From contig CALLHY010000011.1 of the NCBI GenBank assembly GCA_938009275.1, forward strand, positions 70,286-134,285: DNA of 64,000 bases, given 5' to 3'. A program made the translations under genes and the position numbers. This DNA is from an uncultured bacterium (lineage in GTDB: Bacteria; Cloacimonadota; Cloacimonadia; Cloacimonadales; Cloacimonadaceae). The notes below the pieces were generated by a model. It did not search any database and had not been told where the DNA came from. It saw only the letters and a list, made by a program, of their open reading frames with translations. The first letter of the stretch is position 1; every line of letters starts with the position of its first letter. Shown piece by piece: positions 36,603-45,851 of the stretch.

Positions 36603-36673
36603 AGGGATTATTTTGCCAAAACTATGTTTGCTATCTTGAAGCTAACTTGCTATAAAACGGCATAGATAAGCAA

Positions 36674-36701
36674 TGCCTCCCGGATAGATATCCAAGAGGC
36701 A
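36674..36701 (-). terminator. Stem-loop downstream of hydE
   Basis: TGCCTC/GAGGCA outer stem (36674-36679 with 36696-36701) and GGATA/TATCC inner stem with symmetrical 2-nt bulges. It lies about 50 nt beyond the hydE stop. The missing T-run makes intrinsic termination uncertain. Confidence 0.4.
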
Positions 36702-36748
36702 CAGATAAGTAATAGCATATAGCAGATAGAAAGCTTAGTTAGTCAGCT

Positions 36749-37801
36749 CTATTTCCCGTGTGTTTTCTTCCAGTGCGGAGAATCGCCCCATTGAGTATAG
36801 CCAATTTCTTCGCCAATGGCACTAATGCGGCGTTCGAGGCAGCCTCTGCACATTCCCGCGTTTTCGTCCAGACAGGGTTTACCACGGTATAGCTGATAGT
36901 TCCCGCGATACTTGGTGTCGGTGATATTGGGCATAATGATGTTGGCACCTGCCAGCAAGCCCAGTTCTCTGCCATCATCTTTCAGGGCTTGCAGAGCTGT
37001 GGTGCTGGCGATGTTCACGTCCTGAAGCGTGATCCTGCAAACGGCGATCATCTTGAGGGCAAGATTAAGGTGTTCCTCTTCGTTATAGCCTTCAGTGGCG
37101 GCGAACAGGGGGGTGTCCTCGTGAGGAATGTATGGCCCCATGCCCAGCATGTCTATATCCTCTTCCCAGAAGAACATAATGTCGTCGGCAAGATGCTCCA
37201 GGTCTTGATATGGCAGCCCGATCATAACCCCCGTGCCGCATTGATAGCCCAGGCGTTTTAGCGTGCGGATACAGCCAACCCGATAGTCCCAATCGTGATC
37301 GGCAGGATGAAGCTTCGCATAGAGTTCGCGGTTACTGGTTTCGATGCGCAGCAGGTATCTATGCGCTCCTGCGGCATACCAACGCTTGTAGGTGTCTTCG
37401 GTTTGCTCGCCCAAAGACAGGGTGATGCCGAGTTCGTTGTTGCTTTTCTGGCGTATGGTGCGCACGATGTCCTCTATAAAATCTACAAACTGCTCATCAT
37501 CGCGCTCGCCGGATTGGATAACCACCGAGCCATATTGCTGCTCGTATGCCCACAAGGCAGAGCTAACCGCTTCGTCTTTGCTAAGGCTAAATCTATCCAC
37601 ATTCTGGTTGCCGCTGCGGATGCCGCAGTAATAGCAATTCTTTTTACAGATGTTCGAAAGCTCTACAATGCCACGGAAATATACCTTGTTGCCCACATGC
37701 TGCAGCTTGGTAGCATAGGCTTGCTTAAATAGCTTGTCCAGTTCGTCTTTATCCGTTATGGAAAGCAGGCGGATAATCTCTGCTCTATCGGGTTTTGTCA
37801 T
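36749..37801 (-). CDS. hydE: [FeFe]-hydrogenase H-cluster maturase, radical SAM
   Basis: 350 residues. Radical SAM cluster motif Cx3Cx2C is 'NICKKNCYYCGIR' (C52, C56, C59). The second, HydE-type Cx7Cx2C motif is present near the C-terminus in 'KPCLDENAGMCRGCLE'. Other HydE features are 'VIQSGERDD', 'ITLSLGEQ', 'RYLLRIETSNRELY' and 'GMGPYIPHEDTPL'. HydE helps build the dithiolate-bridged diiron subcluster of [FeFe] hydrogenases with HydF and HydG, neither of which lies in this window. Start at 37801 with AGGA about 10 nt upstream; the longer frame would add 47 residues unlike the family. Confidence 0.88.
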   Translation of the reverse strand: MTKPDRAEIIRLLSITDKDELDKLFKQAYATKLQHVGNKVYFRGIVELSNICKKNCYYCGIRSGNQNVDRFSLSKDEAVSSALWAYEQQYGSVVIQSGERDDEQFVDFIEDIVRTIRQKSNNELGITLSLGEQTEDTYKRWYAAGAHRYLLRIETSNRELYAKLHPADHDWDYRVGCIRTLKRLGYQCGTGVMIGLPYQDLEHLADDIMFFWEEDIDMLGMGPYIPHEDTPLFAATEGYNEEEHLNLALKMIAVCRITLQDVNIASTTALQALKDDGRELGLLAGANIIMPNITDTKYRGNYQLYRGKPCLDENAGMCRGCLERRISAIGEEIGYTQWGDSPHWKKTHGK

Positions 37802-37956
37802 GAGTGATGATTCCTTTTTTGTGCTGATACTAAACAGTATAGCCCAAATGGGGCTATGAGCCAAGCACATCCGCAGCTTTGGAATTGAACATTGTTCATA
37901 TATCGTTTTTGAGTAGATTATTAATATGCGAATACAGATCAAAGGAGAACAGCAAG

Positions 37957-38322
37957 ATGAAGAAATCAGTAAAAGCTATCCTGGTTGTAGGTGCTTTGGG
38001 CATAGTAGCCTCCGGTGCATTTCGGGCAATTCACAAAGCCAGATACTATCGTAACCTGCTTAGTGATGTGGACTTAAAGGATATCCTGCCCAGACTATTC
38101 CCCGGAACAGAATGGAAAATAGAATCCAATTGTCATATTTCTACTATGAAGAAAACTCTAAAGTATGAAATCCCATGCGCATCGGACTTCCTGTATTCAT
38201 TTCCCAATGCTGAGACAGTGCTAAAAGAATACCTTGCCGAAAACCATCCTGGGCTTGGCAAGCTGAAGCTTGTAGTGGAGTTCAATCCATTTCAGGATGA
38301 GCTAACTGAGGTAGAAGGTTAA
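37957..38322 (+). CDS. Small membrane-anchored protein of unknown function
   Basis: 121 residues. One N-terminal membrane helix ('AILVVGALGIVASGAF', about 6-21) after a short basic segment, then a soluble domain of about 95 residues ('IESNCHISTMKKTLKYEIP', 'LGKLKLVVEFNPF'). No family recognised. The start has AGGAG 9 nt upstream. It diverges from hydE across a gap of 155 nt, so the two may share a promoter region. Confidence 0.65.
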   Translation: MKKSVKAILVVGALGIVASGAFRAIHKARYYRNLLSDVDLKDILPRLFPGTEWKIESNCHISTMKKTLKYEIPCASDFLYSFPNAETVLKEYLAENHPGLGKLKLVVEFNPFQDELTEVEG

Positions 38323-38547
38323 TACAGACAATTGTAACCGTAAATACATCCTGAATGCTTGTCACAGGCTAATCCCCGGCTTGTTGACAGCAGATTTGTT
38401 TTGTGTTTCATATATCTACAATGCTTATAAGTTAAGCTCTATATATAGAAATGTCTTGACAGCCAACATGCCGCCTTATTCGTTGTACGAGCAGGGATTA
38501 TGCAGTGTTAATCTCCGTTTTATTACATAGTTTTGAGGTAATATAGT

Positions 38548-40602
38548 TTGAATATCGCAAGCGAAAAACACAGCAACGGCACCGAAGCCGCAGCCGCCCA
38601 CGAATGGCAGGTTACTTTTGACAGTATCTCGGACTGCGTGTGGTTGCTGGATAAAGACTTTGTGGTTATCCGAGCCAACAAAGCCGCTGCAAACTTCAAT
38701 TTTAGCTTATGCGATGTTCTGGGCAGACACTGTTATGAGATAGTTCATGGCACATCAGAACCGATTGGTGATTGCCCCTTTAAAAGCGTAAAAACTACCC
38801 GTGTCCGCCAAGAGGTGGAGCTAAAGCATTCTGATAAACTACTACTGATATCCGTAGACCCCATCTTTGATACTGACGGCGAATTAAGCGGAGCAGTGCA
38901 TATAATCCGCGATATAACCAGGCTGAAACAATCCGAAGCCGAAGTGATGCGCATAAACCGCGTGCTGTCTTTTGTTAGCCAGATAAACCAGATGGTTACC
39001 CGCACCCGGGACATTAGCCTGGTGTTTCAGGAAGCTTGCAACATTGCAGTGAATTATGGGCAATATGCCATGGCCTGGATTGGAGCAGTTGATTATCAGC
39101 TAAAGAAGGCAGAGCCTATTATTACAGCGGGACATCTGGCAAACTACTTTGCGGATATCCCAGAGATATCCATAGAGGATAATGATAATGGCAGAGGTCC
39201 AACCGGCACGGCTGTTCGAAGCGGAAAGGCATATTATTGCAACGATATTGCCACCGACGAACGGATGCTACCCTGGCGGGATCATGCTCTTAAGCGCGGC
39301 TACAAGTCATCCGTTACTCTGCCATTATATATAAATGGCAAGATTGAATACATCTTCGGGTTATATGCCGCGGAGAAGGACTTCTTTTCTAAAGACGAGC
39401 TTGAACTGCTGAATGAAGTGAGCAATGACATTGCCTATGCCGTGGAAATGTTGGTGTCTGACCTCAAACGCCGCGAGGCCGAACAAAGGATTAGCGATAA
39501 TGAACACATTATGCGCGATATCATCGACTGTGCACCCTTTGGGGCGCATGTGTTTGAGCTGAGCGACGATGACAAGCTGATATTCTCTGGTTACAACGAA
39601 TCATCAAACCAGATATTGAACCGCGACCTCAGCAATATGATTGGTAAAGAATTGCTGGAAGTATTCCCCGGCCACGTGAATAGCGGCTTGGGCAGGATTT
39701 ACCGTGAAGCAGCCTTAGGCAGTCAGGGCTATCAAGCGGATGCGGTTGATTATGAAGATGAATTTGTAAAAGGCATCTTTGAAGTCCGAGTGGTTAACAC
39801 CGGCAAAAACAAGGTGGTGGTGTTCTTTCGAGATGTAACTGATAAGAAAAGAGCCGAAGAAAATATAAAGAGACTGAACGAAGAGCTGGACAAACTGGTA
39901 AAAGAACGCACAGTGTTATTGGAACAAGCCAATAGCGAAATGCAGGCTTTTGCCTATTCGGTTTCTCACGACTTACGTTCTCCCTTGCGGGGAATTGACG
40001 GCTGGAGCCAAGCCTTAAGCGAGGATTTCGAAGCAGAACTGGCGGATCAGGCCAAGGTTTATCTCAGCCGCATCAGGCTTGAAGCACAGCGTATGCACGA
40101 GCTAATTGATGCACTATTAAAACTTGCCTCTATTAGTAAATGGGGAATAAACATCGAAAATGTGGATCTTAGCAGCATGGCAACATCTATTTTTGATGAA
40201 TTCCGCAAACAAGATACTAAGCGCAAGATTGTGATAAGCATCCAGCCCGGAGTATATGCACGTGGAGACCGCTTCCTGCTGGGTATTGCATTGGGTAACT
40301 TACTGCATAACGCATGGAAGTTCAGCTCCAAAAGAGAACTTGCAGAAATAGAATTTGGCAGTAATATTAGCAATAACGAGCAAGTTTATTTCGTGCGTGA
40401 TAACGGGGCTGGCTTTAACCAAGAGTATGCAAAAAAGCTCTTCGGCATATTCCAGCGAATGCATAAGCCAAGTGAATTCCCTGGCATTGGCACAGGATTG
40501 GCTACTGCAAAACGTATAGTTTTACGACATGGTGGCAGTATCTGGGTGGAAACAGCACCGGATATGGGTGCCACCTTTTATTGGACAATAAGGAGCGAAT
40601 AG
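38548..40602 (+). CDS. Sensor histidine kinase: PAS - GAF - PAS - HisKA - HATPase (phytochrome-like)
   Basis: 684 residues, no membrane segments. PAS (about 20-135, 'ISDCVWLLDKDFVVIRANKA'), GAF (about 145-310, 'AMAWIGAVDYQLKKAEPI...GRGPTGTAVRSG' pattern), second PAS (about 325-440), a coiled-coil linker, HisKA with His474 in 'YSVSHDLRSPLRGIDGW', and a HATPase ending 'GIGTGLATAKRIVLRHGG'. The GAF domain lacks an obvious bilin-binding setting, so light sensing is not implied. A TTG start at 38548 is used, with GAGGT upstream. The response regulator follows directly. Confidence 0.88.
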   Translation: MNIASEKHSNGTEAAAAHEWQVTFDSISDCVWLLDKDFVVIRANKAAANFNFSLCDVLGRHCYEIVHGTSEPIGDCPFKSVKTTRVRQEVELKHSDKLLLISVDPIFDTDGELSGAVHIIRDITRLKQSEAEVMRINRVLSFVSQINQMVTRTRDISLVFQEACNIAVNYGQYAMAWIGAVDYQLKKAEPIITAGHLANYFADIPEISIEDNDNGRGPTGTAVRSGKAYYCNDIATDERMLPWRDHALKRGYKSSVTLPLYINGKIEYIFGLYAAEKDFFSKDELELLNEVSNDIAYAVEMLVSDLKRREAEQRISDNEHIMRDIIDCAPFGAHVFELSDDDKLIFSGYNESSNQILNRDLSNMIGKELLEVFPGHVNSGLGRIYREAALGSQGYQADAVDYEDEFVKGIFEVRVVNTGKNKVVVFFRDVTDKKRAEENIKRLNEELDKLVKERTVLLEQANSEMQAFAYSVSHDLRSPLRGIDGWSQALSEDFEAELADQAKVYLSRIRLEAQRMHELIDALLKLASISKWGINIENVDLSSMATSIFDEFRKQDTKRKIVISIQPGVYARGDRFLLGIALGNLLHNAWKFSSKRELAEIEFGSNISNNEQVYFVRDNGAGFNQEYAKKLFGIFQRMHKPSEFPGIGTGLATAKRIVLRHGGSIWVETAPDMGATFYWTIRSE

Positions 40603-41037
40603 ATGATGAATAAGAGAATCCTGCTGGTTGAGGATAATCCCAGCGATATCGAGCTTACTAAAAGAGCATTGGAAAAAAGCAGGTTGGGCAGCCAACTAAT
40701 AGTGAAAGAAGATGGTGAGGAAGCTTTGAAGTTTCTCTTTGAGGAGTGCGGAAAAGACGGTGCTGACGACTATCCAGCCCTAATCCTTTTAGACCTGAAG
40801 CTGCCGGTAGTAGATGGCATGGAGGTGTTGCGGCAAGTGAAGAGTGACGACAGAACCAAGCGTATTCCTATAGTGGTGCTTACCACTTCATCGGAAGAAG
40901 ATGACATCGACAATAGCTACGATCTGGGTGCCAATGCCTACATCCGCAAGCCTGTGGATAACGACCGCTTTATAGTGGCAATTAACTATCTCGGCTTATT
41001 CTGGCTGATGATAAACGAGCCTTCCTACAGGTATTAA
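40603..41037 (+). CDS. Single-domain response regulator (Rcp1/CheY-like)
   Basis: 144 residues forming one receiver: 'LLVEDNPSDIELTKRAL', phospho-acceptor Asp64 in 'LLDLKLPVVDGMEVL', switch Thr/Ser in 'VLTTSSEE' and Lys in 'YIRKPVD'. The C-terminal '...FWLMINEPSYRY' is typical of Rcp1-type regulators that pair with phytochrome-like kinases. With no output domain, it should act through protein contact. It begins right after the kinase stop (GGAG inside the kinase end). Confidence 0.9.
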   Translation: MMNKRILLVEDNPSDIELTKRALEKSRLGSQLIVKEDGEEALKFLFEECGKDGADDYPALILLDLKLPVVDGMEVLRQVKSDDRTKRIPIVVLTTSSEEDDIDNSYDLGANAYIRKPVDNDRFIVAINYLGLFWLMINEPSYRY

Positions 41038-41090
41038 TACTGCTTTTGCCTTATTAGCCCCACGCTCCTAAGCTTTTCGAGCATAAAAGA

Positions 41091-41121
41091 AGAGAGTGCA
41101 GACAATCCGCACTCTCTTTTT
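41091..41121 (+). terminator. Intrinsic terminator between converging genes
   Basis: AGAGAGTGC (41091-41099) pairs with GCACTCTCT (41109-41117) and is followed by TTTT. On the opposite strand the hairpin is followed by TCTTTTA, so it may also end the SPFH gene. Confidence 0.88.
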
Positions 41122-41140
41122 GTATAAGCTATTGTTTTTT

Positions 41141-42082
41141 CTACTTTTCGAAGATGTTTGCCAGGGTTTTCACGCTGCCCAATAAAGCAGAGGATTCATA
41201 AGGGATAACCACTGTTTTATCGCCTTGTTTCACTATGTCTTTAAAGGCTTCCACATACTTCAATGCCACCTGATATTGCGCGGGATCGGTGCCTGTGCCC
41301 TTCACCGCTTCGGCTATCAGTTCGATAGACTTGCGCTCGGCATCTGCCACCAGCATCTTGGACTGGGCTTCACCCTCAGCGCGGGCAATACGGGCTTGTT
41401 TTTCACCTTCAGCAACGCGGATTTGGTATTCGCGCTCACCGTCTGCCTGCAATATCTTGGCACGTTTATCGCGCTCGGCGCGCATCTCTTTTTCCATTGC
41501 AGTGCGGATTTCTTCCGGCGGCTGAATTTCCTGCAATTCCACACGGTTTACCTTAACGCCCCACTTATCGGTGGCATCGTCCAAAATGTCGCGCAGTTTG
41601 GCATTTATGGCATCGCGGGAGGTGAAGGTTTTGTCCAGGGTAAGTTCACCAATCACGTTACGCAGCGAAGTTTGGGTAAGCTTCTCTATTGCCTCGGGCA
41701 AGTTACCAATTTCGTAAACGGCTTTATAGGGATCGGTAATCTGAAAATACAGCAAGGCATTGATGTTAATAGATACGTTATCGCTGGTTATCACATTCTG
41801 GCGCGGGAAGTCATACACGTTTTCACGCATATCTATGCGGTCTTCAACCTTTTGAACCACAACCACATTGCCACGGAAATCAGCTTTGTTATAACGCCAG
41901 TGAATATTACGCGTTTTATCGAAAATCGGGATGATGATATGGATGCCCGAGTCCAAAGTCTTATAGTATTTACCAAGACGCTCCACGATCACCACTTGTG
42001 CTTGACGGACAACAATTAAACCACGGGAAATGATCGAAATAACGAGTATTGCGAACACTATCACAACATATAAATACGGCAT
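41141..42082 (-). CDS. SPFH/band 7 (stomatin-like) membrane protein
   Basis: 313 residues. One N-terminal membrane helix ('YLYVVIVFAILVISIIS'), then a band 7 domain ('VVRQAQVVIVERLGKYYKTLDSG', 'RENVYDFPRQNVITSDNV', 'LRNVIGELTLDKTFTSRD') and a coiled-coil rich in Ala, Glu, Arg and Lys ('AEGEKQARIARAEGEAQS'). Closest to the QmcA/paraslipin group, which forms large membrane microdomain cages. No NfeD partner gene is adjacent. AGGAGG is 4 nt before the ATG at 42082. Confidence 0.87.
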   Translation of the reverse strand: MPYLYVVIVFAILVISIISRGLIVVRQAQVVIVERLGKYYKTLDSGIHIIIPIFDKTRNIHWRYNKADFRGNVVVVQKVEDRIDMRENVYDFPRQNVITSDNVSININALLYFQITDPYKAVYEIGNLPEAIEKLTQTSLRNVIGELTLDKTFTSRDAINAKLRDILDDATDKWGVKVNRVELQEIQPPEEIRTAMEKEMRAERDKRAKILQADGEREYQIRVAEGEKQARIARAEGEAQSKMLVADAERKSIELIAEAVKGTGTDPAQYQVALKYVEAFKDIVKQGDKTVVIPYESSALLGSVKTLANIFEK

Positions 42083-42272
42083 GGTTCCTCCTGACAAACT
42101 TTTGGGCATTGTTTTACCATTGTTGTTTCTTGGCAAGAAAAATATATCCAATAGCCCCAGGCGGATTGTGCAAAAATGATACAGGGACTGTATTTGTTGG
42201 GCTAAGCTGGTTGTGTTATGCCGTTATTTATCACAGTTAGCGTGTGTAAATGCTATAACTTAGGAAAATGGC

Positions 42273-42301
42273 TTGACTTATACAGCTTGCCTGAATATTG
42301 C
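42273..42301 (+). promoter_or_regulatory. Candidate promoter of the GNAT gene
   Basis: TTGACT (42273-42278), 17-nt spacer, TATTGC (42296-42301). GAGG and the TTG start of the acetyltransferase gene follow about 25-33 nt later, a normal leader length. Confidence 0.5.
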
Positions 42302-42333
42302 TAACCTTAACATAAGAAGCTAGCGAGGCAGAT

Positions 42334-42732
42334 TTGCAGATTAGAAGATATAACAATAAGGCAGATGAAGACAGGCTGATAGCCATGTTACAGGATGAGG
42401 GACAGGATTGGTCTTGCTATTGGGCAGAAGCAGCTTGCAACAAATACCGCCAGGCACTTCATCAATCCATCACCTATGTTTGCTATGTGGATGATGTTCT
42501 ATGCGGTTATTCCCGCTCTTTGGATGATTGCGGATTCTACATTTATGTGTGTGATTTGCTGGTTAGGCCGGCATATAGGGGCAGAAACATTGGTCGAATG
42601 CTGATGGAATGCATTGTGCGCGATTATCCGGGGCAAACTGTGTATGTGATGTCGGACGTGGACGAATATTACCGAAAACAAGGTTGCAAGCGTGAGGGAT
42701 CGGTGTTTGTGGTTATTAGTTCTGAACCATAG
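42334..42732 (+). CDS. GNAT family N-acetyltransferase
   Basis: 132 residues, a single GNAT domain. The acetyl-CoA-binding motif A is 'DLLVRPAYRGRNIGRMLMEC' (R/Q-x-x-G-x-G/A pattern), with the terminal strand 'YYRKQGCKREGSVFVV'. Substrate unknown; the cysteine-rich middle ('CYVDDVLCGYSRSLDDCGFYIYVC' region) is unusual for so short a protein. TTG start, GAGG 5 nt upstream. Confidence 0.78.
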   Translation: MQIRRYNNKADEDRLIAMLQDEGQDWSCYWAEAACNKYRQALHQSITYVCYVDDVLCGYSRSLDDCGFYIYVCDLLVRPAYRGRNIGRMLMECIVRDYPGQTVYVMSDVDEYYRKQGCKREGSVFVVISSEP

Positions 42733-42898
42733 CAAGTGGGGAGAACGGATGACCAATAAGGAATTTGATGGATGATGAACAACAGGGGGGGAGAGGGACG
42801 TGAAGATTAAGCAATAAATTTCTTGACGTATATTTCAATGCTAAATCCAATGCGAAGTAGGATTAAATGCTTATTTGATTACTGTAGACGTTTATGTG

Positions 42899-42931
42899 CT
42901 GAGCTGAGTGGTGATAGCTTACTCAGCTCAG
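42899..42931 (+). promoter_or_regulatory. Perfect 11-bp stem-loop in the leader of the LVIVD-repeat gene
   Basis: CTGAGCTGAGT (42899-42909) pairs exactly with ACTCAGCTCAG (42921-42931) around an 11-nt loop. It lies between a possible promoter (TTGACG 42823-42828, TCCAAT 42846-42851) and the AGGAGG site at about 42954. Placement suggests a leader structure; the following GATTGTGTT is only weakly terminator-like. Confidence 0.55.
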
Positions 42932-42968
42932 GATTGTGTTACCAAAACAGATTAGGAGGATTAATCCC

Positions 42969-45110
42969 ATGAAGAGGATTTTGTTAACTTTTGCCATATT
43001 GAGTTTCTTACTGTCACTTGGAGGCGTATATTACAAGGTGGGTGACTTTGCTACTTACGGTAGTGTTGTTTCGACAACTGTAGTGGGCACAACTGCCTTT
43101 TTGGCATGTGGCTCAGCAGGACTGTGGATCATCGATGTATCCAATCCCCAGAGCCCTATACTACTTGGTACTTATGATACTCCCGGGGCAGTTCTGTCGA
43201 TAGCTGTTGTAGGCTCAACTGCCTTTTTGGCATGTGGCTCAGCAGGACTGCAGATAATTGATGTATCCAATTCCCAGAACCCTATACTGCTTGGTTCTTA
43301 TAACACTCCCGGTAATGCTTGCTCAGTCGCCTTATCAGGCACTACTGCTTATGTGGCAGATGGCTTAGAAGGGCTGAAGATTATCGATGTGTCCAATCCC
43401 CAGAGCCCTGTATATCTTGGTTCTTGTATCAGTAGTAATAGTAACTTTTATCAGGTAGCAGCAGTAGGAACCACCGCATACGTGGGTTTGGGAAATAGAT
43501 TACAGATAATCGATTTATCCAATCCGAGCCAACCTGTGTGGCTTGGTAGTTATGCAGCTCCGGGTGAAGCTCGATCGGTTATTCTAGAAGGCAATATAGC
43601 CTATGTGGCAGGCGGATCACGTTTAAGTATCATTGATGTATCAAATACCCAGAGCCTGGCACTTCTTGGCTATATCGATTTATTCTATGCTTTCTCGGTA
43701 GATGTTGTGGGTACTACTGCCTACGTGGCAGATGGTATAGCAGGGTTGAAGATTATTGATGTAACTAATCTCCAAAACCCGGTGTTGCTTGATTCGTATG
43801 ATACGATCGGCTGGGCTTCCTCAGTTACCATAATAGGTACTACAGCCTATGTGACTGATAGTAATTCAAAGTTGCAGATCATTGATGTATCCAATCAAAT
43901 TAACCCAGTACTGCTGAGCTCTTTTGCTACTCCTGGTGGTTCTCCTGGGCAGGCACAATCAGTCACTGTAGTAGGTAGTTATGCCTACTTGGCAGACGGC
44001 TCAAAAGGCCTTAGAATAATCGATGTTAGCAACCCACATAATCCGCTGTTGCTAAGCTCATCTAGTACTACCGAAAGTTATAATTATCGATCGGTCGCTT
44101 ATTCGTACGGTTATGCCATCGTAGTAGACAATGAAGCCGGGCTGCATGCCATCAGTGTATATTCTTCACATCAGCAGTCATTGTTTGGCACTTGTGATAC
44201 GCCTGGTCAAGCACGATCAGTCACTGTGGCTGGTAGTAACGCTCTTGTTGCTGATGGCTCCGCGGGTTTGCAGATCATCAGTTTAACAACTATTCAGTAC
44301 CCGACGATTATTGGCTCATATGATACTCTTGGTGAAGCACAGGGGGTTGCCGTGACAGGCACTACTGCCTACGTGGCAGACGGCTCAGCAGGGTTGCAGA
44401 TCATCGATATATCCAATCCCCAGAGCCCAGTGCTGCTTGGCTCTTATGATACAAACGGTGAAGCACTGTCAGTTATCGTAGCAAGCAGTACTGCTTACGT
44501 GGCAGATGGTTCAGCTGGGCTGTTGATATTTGATGTATCCAATCCCCAAAGCCCGACGCTACTTGGCAATATTAAGCCACACTCTACCAGTTGTATAAGT
44601 ACCAGCACCATTTATGCTAACCAGTTGTATGTCTCTGATATTAACTGGAATGAGATCGGCATCTATGATATCAGTAATCCACATACCCCAGTGTTACTCC
44701 GTTCTTATAGATGGAACTTAAGCACATATGGAATGTTCATCAGTGATAATATCATGTATACTGCAAATGGTGACTATGGTTTGAATATCCATAATCTTAA
44801 CGCAGTAGATAATGCAGACGAAGTAGTGGTAGCTGTTCCCCAGCCTGGATTGGATATATATCCCAATCCCTTCAAATCGGATACCAAGCTGGTTGTTACT
44901 TCAGCAAAAGCCGACCCGGTGAGGCTTAGCCTTTACAACATCAAAGGGCAATTGGTGCGGGAATTGTGCAATGAGATCAAAGCTCAGGGTCAGCATAGCT
45001 TCAGTTGGAATGGCAAGGATGACAGGGGCAAGGATGTCCCGGTTGGGATATATCTCGTAAAGTATGACAATGGCAAGCAAAAGGTTGTGAAGAAAGTAAC
45101 CAGGTTCTGA
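42969..45110 (+). CDS. Secreted LVIVD-repeat beta-propeller-like protein with type IX-like sorting domain
   Basis: 713 residues. Signal peptide 'MKRILLTFAILSFLLSLGG', then about 13 LVIVD repeats of roughly 40 residues ('GTTAYVADGSAGLQIIDVSN' followed by 'PQSPVLLGSYDT'), and a C-terminal sorting domain ('YPNPFKSDTKL...VPVGIYLVKYDNGKQKVVKK'). LVIVD repeats are expected to form propeller-like blades on surface proteins; ligand unknown. Repeats 1-2 and 11-12 are close at the DNA level too, so the array may expand or contract by recombination. The ATG has AGGAGG 9 nt upstream. Confidence 0.9.
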   Translation: MKRILLTFAILSFLLSLGGVYYKVGDFATYGSVVSTTVVGTTAFLACGSAGLWIIDVSNPQSPILLGTYDTPGAVLSIAVVGSTAFLACGSAGLQIIDVSNSQNPILLGSYNTPGNACSVALSGTTAYVADGLEGLKIIDVSNPQSPVYLGSCISSNSNFYQVAAVGTTAYVGLGNRLQIIDLSNPSQPVWLGSYAAPGEARSVILEGNIAYVAGGSRLSIIDVSNTQSLALLGYIDLFYAFSVDVVGTTAYVADGIAGLKIIDVTNLQNPVLLDSYDTIGWASSVTIIGTTAYVTDSNSKLQIIDVSNQINPVLLSSFATPGGSPGQAQSVTVVGSYAYLADGSKGLRIIDVSNPHNPLLLSSSSTTESYNYRSVAYSYGYAIVVDNEAGLHAISVYSSHQQSLFGTCDTPGQARSVTVAGSNALVADGSAGLQIISLTTIQYPTIIGSYDTLGEAQGVAVTGTTAYVADGSAGLQIIDISNPQSPVLLGSYDTNGEALSVIVASSTAYVADGSAGLLIFDVSNPQSPTLLGNIKPHSTSCISTSTIYANQLYVSDINWNEIGIYDISNPHTPVLLRSYRWNLSTYGMFISDNIMYTANGDYGLNIHNLNAVDNADEVVVAVPQPGLDIYPNPFKSDTKLVVTSAKADPVRLSLYNIKGQLVRELCNEIKAQGQHSFSWNGKDDRGKDVPVGIYLVKYDNGKQKVVKKVTRF

Positions 45111-45851
45111 AGAGAATCTACACAAGCTTGTTAATGATCTTATGACTCATCCTTTAGCCATAGCAAGTGAGGGTGTGCCACTGTATCATAGTCCAAAGGT
45201 GAATCCAGGCATTCAGCATTTCACATAATGAACTAGCCCTATGAGCCTTCACCAAAGACTAGAGATTGGCTCCACAAGGATAAGTAATGCTAAGGTATTA
45301 GCATATGACATGTTTTATGTGTACTAATACTTAAGTGGACATGCTATTTTAAGTATTGGTGATCTTGTTTTTTAGATGTCTGTGAGGCTCATCTTTGTTT
45401 AATCTACAATATGGCAAGCCATGTTAGCATGTCCATGAATCGGGAGGATGTGAGCTTGTTTTCCGCTTGAGATATAACAGGTGTTGCCTTCCCCCGTTTT
45501 ACTTTCTGCTATATGGTTACCGTGATGTGTTCGGCTTCAGGTAGCAAGTTGCTGCCTGGAAGCGCGCTTCGCCCATTGTGACAAACTTTTTTTTCCGACC
45601 CAGCACGCCAGTCCTCCATCACACCAGCACACGTTTCTCTCTTATACTGCGGTGGAATATTAAACAAACGGGGATGAGGCGATATGGAACATTGTGCTTG
45701 ACAAATATCATTACATACGGGGTCTATGCTTAGTTAGAATAAATCTGTGCCAAATTGAGTATAACTAAGGTCTATTGTTTTGTGTACAGATAGTTACGGC
45801 TTTAGCTTGCGAGATAGTAATAAATATGAGATATAGAAGGAAGAACTCGAA
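45111..45851. other. Intergenic region without a recognisable gene
   Basis: No protein-like frame was found. It holds an imperfect hairpin at 45538-45558 (CAGGTAGC/GCTGCCTG), the palindrome GAAGCGCGCTTC at 45559-45570, and T8 at 45587-45594. TTGACA at 45698-45703 is the best -35 candidate for the phosphotransbutyrylase operon, but no good -10 box follows at 17 nt. A small RNA cannot be excluded. Confidence 0.5.

Noticed and set aside
45538..45594. Hairpin, palindrome and T8 as a terminator of the LVIVD gene
   Set aside because: It lies 430 nt past the stop, and the T8 is 16 nt from the palindrome, too far for intrinsic termination.
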